Source: Prorocentrum cordatum
Taxonomy: Eukaryota > Sar > Dinophyceae > Prorocentrales > Prorocentraceae
Direction: 5' to 3'
Length of the DNA stretch: 64,000 nt
NCBI GenBank assembly: GCA_963575745.1
Contig: CAUYUJ010000703.1
Location: forward strand, 560,447 to 624,446
The notes beneath the pieces are model-generated. The model did no database searches. It was not told where the DNA came from and saw only the letters and a list, made by a program, of their open reading frames with translations. A program made the position numbers and the translations under genes. Shown here piece by piece: positions 21,961 to 31,946 of this stretch (its first letter is position 1; each line of letters begins with the position of its first letter).

Positions 21961-22079
21961 TACGGCACGGGGGCACGTCTAGTATCAGGGATGCGTTGTT
22001 TTTGATCACCTCGGGGAGGGGCCTCGTCCAGCAGAGAGCGGCGCACGGCAGAGGTGCACGTCTAGTGCCGGGGATGCCT

Positions 22080-22640
22080 TTGCATCAGCTCGGCGTCTTG
22101 GAGGCCTCCTAGACCGTACTGGAGGCCGCTTGGGCCGTCCTGGAGGCATCTCGGGCGAAGTTGGGGGCCTCTTGATCCATCTGGAGGAGGAGGAGGAGGA
22201 GGAGGAGGAGGAAGAGGAGGAGGAGGAGGAATCTTGGACCTTCTTGGGAGGCCTAAATCCTTAATGTTCCCTAGGTGTTTGAATGATGTTTGCGTTCTCG
22301 TCTTTTCGGGCTTCCGACGATCCAAGACGGGCCCATAGGCCTCCAAGGTCGCCCCAAGACGGCCCAGTAGGCCAAGATGCCCCCGAGACGGTCCCAGAGA
22401 CCTCCAAGAAGGCCCGGAAGCGCCCAAAGAAGGACCCACAATTGCCCAGAAAGGGCCCAAGACGGGATCCGAAGGCCAGGAGGCCCCCAAGAGGCCCCCA
22501 AGAGGCCCCCAAGAGGTCCTCAGGAGGACGTCCCCACGAGGTCCCAGGAGAGAGACCCAAAAGAGGCCCCAGGAGGCCGCCAAGATGCCCCTTAGAGTCC
22601 CCCCAAGAGGCTCCCAGAAAGTCCGCAAGAGCCAATAGAG
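22080..22640. repeat. CCAAGAGG array with a GGA core
   Basis: 22,080-22,165 and 22,300-22,640 carry the CCAAGAGG-type repeat in opposite orientations. A (GGA)n tract at 22,181-22,235 lies between them. Confidence 0.7.
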
Positions 22641-22734
22641 GGCCTCAAGGTGCCTCGTTGACTTCCTCCTCCGTTTTCTCATCCCTCGCCTCCTCATTTC
22701 TCTTCCTCTCCCCAGTGATCCCCTCACCCCAAGG

Positions 22735-22865
22735 GGTTCACCACGGCTGGGGGAGCACATATTCCGATTCCTTGGCCTGACTTCGGCCCACCGTTTGGTC
22801 GAGCGTTTCCAGAAGGCAGGAAGCGGAGGTGATTCGCCGTAGGCGTCTTCGATACAGGCCGCCTG
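22735..22865. repeat. GCCGTAGGCGTCTTCGAT module (copy 2)
   Basis: Contains GGGAGCACATATTCCGAT, CCAGAAGGCAGGAAGC and GATTCGCCGTAGGCGTCTTC, colinear with 8,360-8,535 and 55,795-55,930. Confidence 0.6.
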
Positions 22866-22914
22866 GATGGGGTCCGAATAGATGGGGGCGAAGGATCGCG
22901 CCGCACCGCCAATG

Positions 22915-23060
22915 CGTCCCCAATACATCGGCGATGCATTGGCGGTCTGTCGCCGATACATCGTGGATGCATCGGCGACATCGACGATGCATCTGCGTCA
23001 TTGGCGTGGGGAAATTATGGTTGCACATCGAGCCGCATCATCGATGCATCGGCGATGACG
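22915..23060. repeat. Cluster of GATGCATCGGCGA palindromic repeats
   Basis: At least six copies of (C)GATGCATCG(GCG) or near variants within about 145 bases, in both orientations. ATGCAT is itself palindromic. Confidence 0.65.
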
Positions 23061-23461
23061 ATGAGGAGCGATCCTTCGACCCGGTCTACTCGGACCCCAT
23101 TTGGGACGCCTGCGCAAAGGCAAACTCTGCATACAGATGGACGTTCGGAGGTCCGCGCAGATTTCCTGGATCGGCGCTAGACCCCCTCCCTGGCACGCAG
23201 AGAATTGCCATGGGGCTGCGCCAGAGGCGCCGCCAGGACGGAATCCGTGCCGACCAGAGAAAATCAGCGCGGACCTCGTGAAGTTTGCGTTCATGCCGCA
23301 AATCTCTCGCGCGCGGCGAGAGGTATCCATTCGGCAGCGAGCCCAGGAGGGGAAGGAGCGGGGGCAGGCCGTCTCAAAGGGCGCCGGGGCTCCTCAGAAG
23401 CCCTCCAGCCTTCTGCGAAGTTGTCTGCGCCTTCTCCGAAGACAGACAGAGACGGCGCCTC

Positions 23462-23623
23462 TTACCGGCCTCGAACTTATCCCTACCCCTAAGATGGACG
23501 CGCCAAAAGGCGATGACAATCTCAGGGATGAGCCCTCAAAAAAGAAGGGAATCCCTCAGATTGGCATCGTGATGAGGCGATGCCCAGCATAGGCATAATT
23601 AGGGAGATGTTCCAGGCTGGTAA
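23462..23623. mobile_element. Inverted-repeat MITE, family C, TSD GCCTC
   Basis: Left end TTACCGGCCTCGAACTTATC, right end (complement) TTACCAGCCTGGAACATCTC. GCCTC is duplicated at 23,457-23,461 and 23,624-23,628. The interior contains GGCGATGACAATCTCAGGG and GATTGGCATCGTGATGAGG. The second copy is at 54,694-55,040. Confidence 0.8.
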
Positions 23624-23704
23624 GCCTCAGAAGGCCGGCGGACGTGAGTGCGGGCTCGGGCGGTCCGCCGGCGGGCCGCGCTCGCCGGAAGAGCCTCGGA
23701 GAAA

Positions 23705-23872
23705 AGAGGGAGGAGGCGGGGGAGGGAGAGGAGGAGGAGGGAGAGGAGGAGGAGGAGGAGGAGAAGGAGGAGGAGCAGGAGGAGTAGGAGGAAGAGGAGG
23801 AGGAGGAGGAGGAGGGAGAGGAGGAGGAAGAGGAGGATGAGGAGGATGAGGATGAGGAGGAGGAGGAGGAGG
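23705..23872. repeat. GGA microsatellite
   Basis: (GGA)n with GGAGAG/GGATGA interruptions. Poly-Arg, poly-Gly and poly-Ser frames are artefacts. Confidence 0.85.
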
Positions 23873-24009
23873 GCCTCCGAGAGGCCCCGCCGCGCGCTGC
23901 GAGGGCCTGCCGCCCCTCGCGCTTCCCCCTGCGCCCGCCCCCGATCCCTCCCCGCGCCCTCGCGGCCTGGATCCCCGGGGCGTGACTCCGCTTAAAAATT
24001 GTCAAAATT

Positions 24010-24154
24010 ATCCCAGTGCGACCCTACCTAGGAGTTGGATACCCTAGGAAAGCAGCATTAGTAGTAACAGTAACGCTAAGCTAAAGCTAAGCTAAAGCTA
24101 AGCTAAAGCTAAGCTAAAGCTAAGCTAAAGCTAAGCTAAAGCTAAGCTAAAGCA
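24010..24154. repeat. Head sequence plus CTAAGCTAAAG array
   Basis: A head with ATTATCCCAGTGCGACCCTA and AGGAGTTGGATACCCTAGG is followed by about seven CTAAAGCTAAG units. The same head recurs at 52,600-52,675 next to similar arrays. Confidence 0.7.
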
Positions 24155-24904
24155 AATTCGATCTAAAAATTGATGCCTTCCAAGATCGATTTTGGCTGCG
24201 ATGTTGGTGGATTGTGGAAGGAAGAAATGAAGCAAGTTGGTAGGAAAATGGAAGGACAAATCAATCATATTTACGAACGTCGATTTAAAAAACAAAAACC
24301 TTGTTTTCCTTAGGAAAAAACATTTTTTAGATTCCAATGGATCCATGTTGCGAATCACAATGGAACAAAAATCGTTTCGAACACGAGGTCACGTGGGAAA
24401 GCATCTTGGCACCGATGTTTCTTCGATGTTGGTGGCTTTTGGAAGGCATGTTGGCAAGGGAAATCGAGCTAAGACCGAAGAAAAAATATCTCGAATATAG
24501 ACTGCAAAACCAGAGCCGTTCCGAACGCGTCGGGGAACAGTTTCGGATCGATTTTGCCCTTCCAGAAAAACTGGAGGATTCTGGAGGATTCTGGAGGATT
24601 ATGGACCCCTGTTTTCGGTCTTAAAATCAGCGTATTTTTCGATCTAGTTGTTTGACGCCCCAAAACGGTCCAAGACGCCCCCCAGATACCCCCAAGAGGT
24701 GTTTTTTCTTTACCTCTAAGACGCTTCAAGACGAGCCCAAGACGCTTCAAGGCACCTAAAGGCCGCCTTGCATCAAGTCGCAGAGGTTAAGTGGGCGGGC
24801 GGGCGGCGGTGATCCCCCTTGGGGAGTCGAATAATGTTACCGTGTGCGGTCTTACCGTTTTACGAGTTTACCTTGGGGTCGGCGGAATGGCGTCCGCCCT
24901 CCAA
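24155..24904. other. AT-richer spacer, no gene recognised
   Basis: Two related stretches around GATGTTGGTGG(A/C)TT (24,198 and 24,426) and three GGAGGATTCT units near 24,577 suggest old duplications. Frames are short and unconvincing. Confidence 0.4.
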
Positions 24905-25345
24905 AAACTTAGATAAACATTTCAATGTCGTCTAATATCAACAATTTTTGGGCCAATGCCGTCTAAGACAAATCGTGGGTCAATGCCGTCTAAGATCAGA
25001 CCGTATTGCTTCAATGTCGTCTCATTTCAAAAACTATTGCTTCAAGGCCGTCTAAGATCAAAAACGATTGCTTCAACGCCGTCCCATATCAAAAATGATT
25101 GATTCATTGTCGTCTAATACCAAAAACATTGTTTCAATGCCGACTGATATCAAAAGTTATTGCTTCAAGGCCGTCTAAGAACAAAAGTTATTGCTTCAGC
25201 CGTCTCACATCAAAAATATTGATTCAATGTCGTCTAATATCAAAACATGGTGCTTCAATGTCGTCTAATATCAAAACGTATTGTGCCAATGCCGTCGAAT
25301 ATCAAAAATTGTCCCTTCAATGCCGTCTAATATCAATACCAAGAT
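24905..25345. repeat. Minisatellite, CAATGCCGTCTAATATCAAAA units
   Basis: About 12 imperfect units of 30-40 bases, built from TTCAATGCCGTCTAA, then (T/G)ATCAAAAA, then TTATTGC or similar. Confidence 0.85.
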
Positions 25346-25540
25346 TGTCAAGTGTTATATCACAAAGATTGTGCAGAACAGAGATGGCCGAGATATCATT
25401 AGATTCCTGTGGGCGCCAATTAATCTGAAGATGTGTTGTTGATGTTGGTTGCTGTTTGTCTTGATGACCAATTAATTCATAAGAGAAATCATCAAACATA
25501 TCATCAACGAATTGTCAACAAACTGCCGACCAACTCATCA

Positions 25541-25566
25541 CAAAAAAAAAAAAAAAAAAAAAAAAA
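25541..25566 (+). repeat. Homopolymer A tract (about 24 A)
   Basis: The only long A run in the window. It follows CATCACA and precedes TAAGATAG. It might mark the 3' end of a retroposed transcript, but no retrogene or target duplication was seen around it. Confidence 0.6.
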
Positions 25567-25757
25567 TAAGATAGACTATCAAGGCATTACGAATCGCATT
25601 TCTGATCTTGATACGAATGGCAATGTGTTATTGTGCTTCTCGATTCATTTTTCAATGCGAAACCATCGATCAAAATCTGTAAAGACCACCTTTGGGCTTT
25701 GGATTTTGCACCGCCAAACCCTACCGCCAGCTCTGTGCGACCACCGTCTCTTGCAAA

Positions 25758-26495
25758 TTACACGTCCATCCCCCTATGGCTCATTTCAGTGGCGGGCTTG
25801 CTGTCCACAATATTGCCTTCACAGAGCTCATCAAATGAGACAGAAAAACGCGCGCATCCGCGTCGCCCAAAAGTTTTCCAAAGGGGAAGTGGGCACTGCT
25901 TGATCACGAACAGGTCTGGCACCCCATACTCTGACACGGCTCCTTGCACCGCCAAGCCCATCTCCGCAATGAGACGCGCCCCAAGAATAGCTGGCGGGGC
26001 AGAAGAATTGAGTGAACCCATCGCGCTTACACTGCTTGCCAATGCCTGTATTGCAATCTTTTGCCCTGCTGAGGTAGTGAAGAATATGGACACATACACG
26101 TTAGGGGCAAACTTCATCAACTTCTCGTTCAAAGAATTTCGGGGAGTCAGGCTATCTGGCACCCGCTGCAGAAGCAGACCTAAGATGTGAGTATCTGCGA
26201 GGGCCAAGTCTGAGGCAAGCCAGCCAGTGTCGACCAACATGGCCATATCTACGCACAATGTTTCGTTGAACGCACTGCAAATCCTTGAGCGCACTAAAGG
26301 CCCGCCCACACGTATTTCCCGTGTCCAAGGGAACAACAACTCATGGACCACAGCGTCGCTGTTGCACTTGGTCGGAGCGACCTCTTCACATCCAACGCTC
26401 TTCTCATTTGAAGCCGCTATGCTTAAATCCAAATGAACGAATGCAACAATGCTGGCCAACCGGCCGAGAAGCATCGCGGATACACGCATCCTCAT
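25758..26495 (-). CDS. Probable exon of a secreted or membrane-anchored protein
   Basis: A 245-codon minus-strand frame with normal, non-repetitive composition. It starts with a hydrophobic leader (RVSAMLLGRLASIVAFVHLD, then LSIAAS), consistent with a signal peptide cut after LSIA. The following region has paired cysteines (VGCEEVAPTKC, RSRICSAFNETLCVD) suggestive of a folded extracellular domain, a possible N-glycosylation site (NETL), and alternating hydrophobic and polar segments. I do not recognise the family. The last dozen codons may run into an intron, so the true exon end could lie before 25,758. Upstream is an acidic short ORF on the opposite strand and then a minisatellite. Confidence 0.5.
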   Translation of the reverse strand: MRMRVSAMLLGRLASIVAFVHLDLSIAASNEKSVGCEEVAPTKCNSDAVVHELLFPWTREIRVGGPLVRSRICSAFNETLCVDMAMLVDTGWLASDLALADTHILGLLLQRVPDSLTPRNSLNEKLMKFAPNVYVSIFFTTSAGQKIAIQALASSVSAMGSLNSSAPPAILGARLIAEMGLAVQGAVSEYGVPDLFVIKQCPLPLWKTFGRRGCARFSVSFDELCEGNIVDSKPATEMSHRGMDV

Positions 26496-26513
26496 GTTTG
26501 AACTTGAGCCTCA

Positions 26514-26651
26514 ATGGCGACAGTTGATAATAATGGCGATGGTGATGACGATGATGATGAAGGAGCAACATCAGATGACGATGACAATGCTAGTGAATAT
26601 GAAGCATGCTACGACAATGACGCTACCGAGGAACCCCACATACTTATATAA
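26514..26651 (+). CDS. Small acidic ORF (45 codons), doubtful
   Basis: ATG at 26,514-26,516, stop TAA at 26,649-26,651. The product starts MATVDNNGDGDDDDDEG and ends EEPHILI, very rich in Asp/Glu. The DNA beneath is GATGAC-rich, so a decaying microsatellite is an equal explanation. It is divergent from the secreted-protein exon 18 bases away. Confidence 0.2.
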   Translation: MATVDNNGDGDDDDDEGATSDDDDNASEYEACYDNDATEEPHILI

Positions 26652-26699
26652 TGGCTGGAGTGATGAGAGCTGAAGTGCAGCATGTGAGAATGATGTTCG

Positions 26700-28103
26700 T
26701 GGCCGTTGCCCCGCCGATACCGCTGTGCCCTGGACGACCAGGGCGGATAGTGGCCGCGGTGAGAGACCACCCCCTGCGCACCCCCTCACGGTGTCGAGAA
26801 TATGCCATGCCTGCTGTGCCCTGGACGACCGTCACGGATAGCGGCCGCGGTGAGAGACCACCCCCAGGCACAGCACGCGTGGCACTTTCTCGACACCATA
26901 GGGGGTGCGCAGGGGGTGGTCTCTCACCGCGGCCTGTATACGCCCCGGTCGGCACAGCACGCGTGGCACTTCCTCGACACCATAAGGGGGTTGTCCCTCA
27001 GCGCGACCGCTATGCGCCTTTGTCGTCCCGGGCACAGCATGCGTGGGACTGTCTCGACATTATAAGGGGTGCGCAGGGGGTGGTCTCTCACCGCGGCCGC
27101 TATCCGTGACGGTCGTCCAGGGCACAGCAGGCATGGCATATGTTCGACACCATAGGGGGTGCGCAGGGCGTATAGAAACCGCGGTGAGAGACCACCCCCT
27201 GCGCACCCCCTACGGTGTCGAGAAAGTGCCACGCCTGCTGTGCCTGGACGACTGCGGCGTATAGAGACCGCGGTGAGAGACCACCCCTTGCGCACCCCTT
27301 ATGGTGTCGAGAAAGTGCCACGCCTGCTGTGCCTGGACGACCGGGGCGTATAGAGACCGCGGTGAGAAACCACCCCCTGCGCACCCCCTACGGTGTCGAG
27401 AATATGCCATGCCTGGTGTGCCCTGGAAGACTGGCGCGTATAGAGACGGCGGCGAGAGACCACCCCCTGCGCACCCCCTATGGTGTCGAGAAAGTGCCAC
27501 GCCTGCTGTGCCTGGATGACCGCGGCGTATAGAGACCGCGGTGAAAAAAACACCCCCCCCGCAGCCCCTATGGTGTCGAGAAAGTGCCATGCCTGGTGTG
27601 CCCTGGACGACCGGGGCGTATAGAAACCGCGGTGAGAGACCACCCCCTGCGCACCCCCTAAGGTGTCGAGAAAGTGCCACGCCTGCTGTGCCTGGACGAC
27701 TGGGGCGTATAGAGACCGCGGTGAGAGACCACCCCCTTGCGCACCCCTTATGGTGTCGAGAAGGTGCCACGCCTGCTGTGCCTGGACGACCGGGGCGTAT
27801 AGAGGCCGCGGTGAGAAACCACCCCCTCCGCACCCCCTATGGTGTCGAGAAAGTGCCACGCCTGCTGTGCCAGGACGACTGGGGCGTATAGAGACCGCGG
27901 TGAGAGACCAGCCCTTGCGCACCCCCTATGGTGTCGAGAAAGTGCCACGCCTGCTGTGCCTGGACGACCGGGGCGTATAGAGACCGCGGTGAGAAACCAC
28001 CCCCTGCGCACCCCCTATGGTGTCGAGAATATGCCATGCCTGGTGTGCCCTGGAAGACTGGCGCGTATAGAGACGGCGGCGAGAGACCGTCCCCTGCGCA
28101 CGG
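26700..28103. repeat. 89-bp minisatellite with an internally inverted block
   Basis: About 15 units of roughly 89 bases with landmarks CCCCCTATGGTGTCGAGAA, GTGCCACGCCTGCTGTGCC, GACGACCGGGGCGTATAGAG and CCGCGGTGAGAGACCACC. Units at 26,700-26,864 and 27,169-28,103 run in one orientation. Units at about 26,865-27,168 run in the reverse orientation. Open frames on both strands follow the repeat. Confidence 0.9.
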
Positions 28104-28240
28104 TGTCGAGAAAGTGCCACGAGCTGTGCTGTGCTGTGCTGAGCTGAGCCGTGCTGGGCTGTGCTGAGCTGTGCTGAGCTGTGCTGTGTGCTGAGCTGAG
28201 CTGAGCTGTGCTGTGATGTGCTGTGCTGAGCTGTGTTGTA
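28104..28240. repeat. GCTGTGCTGAG low-complexity repeat
   Basis: About 130 bases of GCTGTGCTGA / GCTGAGCTGA variants directly abutting the end of the minisatellite. Confidence 0.8.
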
Positions 28241-28940
28241 CGAAGAGTGAGGTGTGTGTGTGTGTCGCGGGTGCGGCGCGGCAGGGAAGAAAACCAGAAC
28301 CCCACGAAGCATGTGGGGAACAATATGATAGCGACGCATGCAAACTTAAAGTACATTGGAAAAATCGAAAAGCAGAGTGAACATGTAATTTCGGGCAAGC
28401 ATGTTTGAAAGCTGTCTGACATTCAGCATTACTGTGCCATACCACATGTTATATCACAACGTAACAGATGTTACAGCACAAAAGAAAACAGTAAAAGACA
28501 ACAGTGCAACAACACACGATAACACACAACTCGATTCATCCGGCACACGCGAACCTTTACAATAGATTTTATCACTCAGACGCTGCTTATCCGTGCAAAG
28601 CGAATCAACGAATAGTAACCATTTCCGAATGTATGTGACCGTTCCGCGCCCACGAAAGTCGCACCGCTCCTGAACCCATACGATTTGACGCATCTGCCCA
28701 TGCAAGGGCCGTGAAACACATCGTTTGTTTTTTCACTTGCATTGCCAAGCACTGCAAATCAAAACAAATCAACATCTGCCGATCGTGTTGCGACTTGCGA
28801 GTGCCTGGCCCCCATGAAAATTGAAGCGCTGTCGAACCCCCAATTTTTCTATGTATGCACGTGTAAGAACGGCTTCCATTCTCGAAAGATGCGCGGCAGA
28901 ACACGCCTACAGTTGTGTACTCAACAACAAGCACAAAGAA
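28241..28940. other. Unique non-repetitive spacer
   Basis: About 700 bases of moderate GC with a short GT run at 28,252-28,264. No frame longer than about 110 codons, none with convincing composition. Confidence 0.5.
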
Positions 28941-28947
28941 CGTTAGC

Positions 28948-29190
28948 ATGGCCCATCAGCTCACATCTCAATGTGAAATAGCCAAGGCCTCGCTGAGCCC
29001 CAACCTCGCCGGGCACTTCTTCGACGCCGCACAGATCCAGGCGCCTTGGGAGCACGCGTTGGTCCCCTCCAGCACGCGAGGTCGGCGCGCGCAGCCGAAC
29101 GCTGCTGCCACCGCGCGGCGTCGAAAGGAGCCGCCAGCACCGGTGGTCTGGCCCTGCCACCTTCGGCGCAAGGGCGTGGAGCCGAAGTGA
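28948..29190 (+). CDS. Short hypothetical ORF, possible exon
   Basis: ATG at 28,948 opens an 80-codon frame starting MAHQLTSQCEIAKASLSPNL, with a basic Ala/Arg-rich tail ending RRKGVEPK. It is the first coding-like segment at the left edge of the microsatellite-free island (28.9-46.5 kb). No domain is recognised. The minus strand is also open here, so strand choice is uncertain. Confidence 0.25.
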   Translation: MAHQLTSQCEIAKASLSPNLAGHFFDAAQIQAPWEHALVPSSTRGRRAQPNAAATARRRKEPPAPVVWPCHLRRKGVEPK

Positions 29191-29304
29191 GAGGCGGATG
29201 CTCTGCGCGGCTGGGAGCGGTCGACGCAGCCCAGCGGGCGCGGCAAGTGCGCGGCGACTGGCATGCCTGCGCAGGACGCCCAGCCAAGTTGACGACCGCG
29301 GGGC

Positions 29305-29505
29305 ATGCAAGCAGACCGTGCGCGTTCCACGCAGGACCTGTGGCGACGCTTCATCGACCAGTTTCCGCCAACAACTGCTGCGACCTATGTTTCAGCGTTG
29401 CAAACGATTCTAACTCTTCCGCAAGATCCGGCGCAACCACTTCAGGTGTCGCCGGCACACCTCTCGCCAACGGAGAAATTTCAGGTCGCCGATCGGCTCG
29501 AATGA
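29305..29505 (+). CDS. Short helical ORF, possible exon
   Basis: A 66-codon plus-strand frame with balanced composition: STQDLWRRFIDQFPPTTAAT, then YVSALQTILTLPQDPAQPLQ, then a polar end. It looks like a predicted helical segment and could continue a gene begun at 28,948 in another frame, across an intron or a frameshift. No family is recognised. Confidence 0.3.
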   Translation: MQADRARSTQDLWRRFIDQFPPTTAATYVSALQTILTLPQDPAQPLQVSPAHLSPTEKFQVADRLE

Positions 29506-31503
29506 TGTCACGCACGCTCGCGTTAGCAGGTGTCGACGCCTTCCGTCAAGTCCAGATTTTCCGGGTAGGTAAGGCTCTCTATCGTACGTGGACTAGTTAC
29601 TCAACGCGTGTGTCGTTAATCTCTTCTTGTAGAAAGCCTTCAACCCATCCAAGTACGTTTCTTGACTCAAATGAGTTCCTGGAGAGCGCCGCGCGTTGCT
29701 CTTGAAGAGATCATCCTCTGGGTTCTCGAAAAAGAACCCGTTGATTGCGCAGCGGCAGGCAACGTGCGCCCGCACGATCCTGCGGGCATCAACAACTTGG
29801 CTGAGGGGATGACTGTCTGGGAAAAAGATTCAGAGCGTAGGTCCTTGCTCTATGTCGGATCCTTCCCCACTCGGCGAAATGATGGTGCGCAGTTGCAAGC
29901 GAGGCGAGATCGCTCCCCTTCTTCGACTTCATTTTCAGAATAAGCGAAAACGGCCGCGCTATGATAGACGCCGCGCTGGATCGAGCGCTTCCTGGCCAGC
30001 AATGGTCTTTCTAACAAGCTGCGGCGTCATACCTCTGGGAGGCTGACGCAGAAATGTCTCCGCGTCCGCACGGTTGAGGACCTGAGTTCGCGCGAAAGCG
30101 CTTCGCCCCGCGCGATGCGTTGCACGCCGAATATTTCTAGGCCCCCCTCAGCAAGCCGCGTGTCTTCGGACGGCCTGTAGTTGTTCACTCCGCGAAGAGC
30201 GCGCGGCGTAGCTCGTCGAGGTTGCGGACTCCAATGCGTATCTTGCAACTCGAGCAGCAGGGGCGCAGGTTGCTTCCTCCGCTAGCGATGGAGATACCAT
30301 GCGCAGCGTGCATGAACAGGCAGAGCACGGGCCGGGTTGTGGATTTCTGGGCCGACGCAAGTGCCAGAGCCCCGCGCGTGCATGGATAGCCAATGCAGCT
30401 GTGGCCCCGTAATAAATCACAGAACGCACAGCTGGCAACCGAGCGTGCTCGCTGCACGTTTCATCTGATGTTGAGCTGCGAAGAGCACCGGGTGCGGTTT
30501 TTCCCCTGCGCCCAGCCGATCGTTTTCCGTGACGACCGCGGGTGCGTCGTGTTGGCCGGCCTCAAGGGCGAGCTTCGTACATGTGGCAGCTTCGGACGAA
30601 CCATCCAGACTGTCCTGCGCCGCCTCTGTATCGACGTGCCGCTGAGGGGGCGTTGGTGTTCACTGATCACGCCACGCGAAGTCCCGAGCATCTGTGCGAC
30701 CGACATTGGTCGACGCGATGCTGCACGCAAGACGCCGGCAGCATCCCACATAGACGACGCGGCTGAGAAAACACGGAGCTCTTGAACACACAGCCGGCCC
30801 GGATCTGGATCGAAACTGTTAAACGGGCGCCACCACCTCACTGGCGTTCCAGATCTGTTCGGAGCTGATACCCCGTTTCTCGCTTTTTCGTCGATGGAAT
30901 CCGCCACCTCACTTCGCAATCGTGCGCCCCGGCGACGCGGCTGATAAAACAGCTCCTTGAACACGCAGCCGGCCCTGTTCAACGGGCGCCGCCACCTCGC
31001 CGGCGTTCGGGATCTGCTTGGGGCTGATACATCGCTGTTTGGAGCGTCGGACCTGATCCGGCGCGTCCAGGCGGCGCGGGCCTGCGTCCACGCCCGCGGC
31101 TGCAACGCGCCCTGCAGCACGCCAAGCGGGCGGGGCAGGACCTGGTGCTCGCAAAAAAAGCGCGTGAGTGGCCTTGGGAGCAGCTCTGCCACACGGCCAT
31201 CGGCCAGGTGCAGTTAGCGGGTCGGCAGTCGCTGAGCTCAACCATAGCTTGGGGAAGGTCGGTCTGGAGCGGGCTCAGCTCCAGACGGCACGGACACAGG
31301 CGCTGGCGCGCGCAGCATCGTCTGACCTGCCGCGAAGTTCAACGCGTTGGACGGGGGCGAAGTTCAACGCTTGGGCTTGGACGGAGTTCAAGCTGCATTG
31401 CGCCACGTGGGCGGCTTGGACACCAACGCTGCATGGCTTTGGACAGAGCGCGCAGCGTTCGGCAGCCCTGCTGCCTGCTCCGCGACGGCGCGCCAGAGGC
31501 CGG
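29506..31503. other. Two kb with only weak coding hints
   Basis: Several frames of 60-240 codons exist on both strands but none shows a recognisable domain. A plus-strand frame at 30,393-30,785 contains HLMLSCEEHRVRFFPCAQPI and is the least repeat-like. A direct duplication at about 30,762-30,870 and 30,937-31,030 shares GACGCGGCTGA, GAACAC(A/G)CAGCCGGCCC, CGGGCGCC and GGGGCTGATAC-like blocks. Confidence 0.4.
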
Positions 31504-31893
31504 TTAGAGGTGAGCGTCTTCGCCCAGCTCGAGTCTAACTGTGCGGGCGTGCCGTGTGCAGACTGGCTCGTACACCGCGCCTCTCACAGCGAGCTTGAGC
31601 TGACCCTCGTCCTCGAAGACCATGTCCGGACCGTATAGAATGTATGCATGCGAGTAAGCCATCCGAAAGCTCCAGGCAGGGTCGTCTAGGCGCACGGTCC
31701 GCCCCACAATGTCTTGCCACCATTTATCGTAGCCGCCACTTGCCCGCCCAGGTTGGCGGGGAGCGTCTGCAGGATCGGGCGGTGAAACTCGCGGCCGCCG
31801 GCCGCGCCCCGCGCCGGCGTCTGTAGAGAAAAGGACGCGCCGGCACTGGCAGCACGAGCGCCTGCTGAGCCCTGCGCGGCGCGCGGCGTGCAA
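31504..31893 (-). CDS. Unidentified coding segment (KWWQDIVGRTVRL protein)
   Basis: The C-terminal 75 residues of this minus-strand frame read like a folded domain: GGYDKWWQDIVGRTVRLDDP, then an aromatic-rich stretch (WSFRMAYSHAYILYGPDM), then VFEDEGQLKLAVRGAVYEPV and a short tail ending LGEDAHL. The N-terminal part is Arg/Pro-rich and may not be translated. The frame stops at 31,504-31,506 just outside the tandem duplication, so it exists in one copy. The family is not recognised. Confidence 0.4.
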   Translation of the reverse strand: MHAARRAGLSRRSCCQCRRVLFSTDAGAGRGRRPRVSPPDPADAPRQPGRASGGYDKWWQDIVGRTVRLDDPAWSFRMAYSHAYILYGPDMVFEDEGQLKLAVRGAVYEPVCTRHARTVRLELGEDAHL

Positions 31894-31946
31894 CTGCTAC
31901 CCGAACTTGCTCAAACGTCCCGTCAAGCCTCGCACGGCCGAAAGTC

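Noticed and set aside
20117-22961. Gly/Leu/Trp-rich ORFs of 200-300 codons
   Set aside because: They are translations of CCAAGAGG arrays, seen in many frames at several loci.
25541-25566. Poly(A) tail of a retrogene
   Set aside because: No coding sequence or target-site duplication could be tied to it; kept only as a homopolymer tract.
26700-28103. CRISPR-like array
   Set aside because: Units are contiguous with no constant repeat/variable spacer structure, and the setting is eukaryotic.
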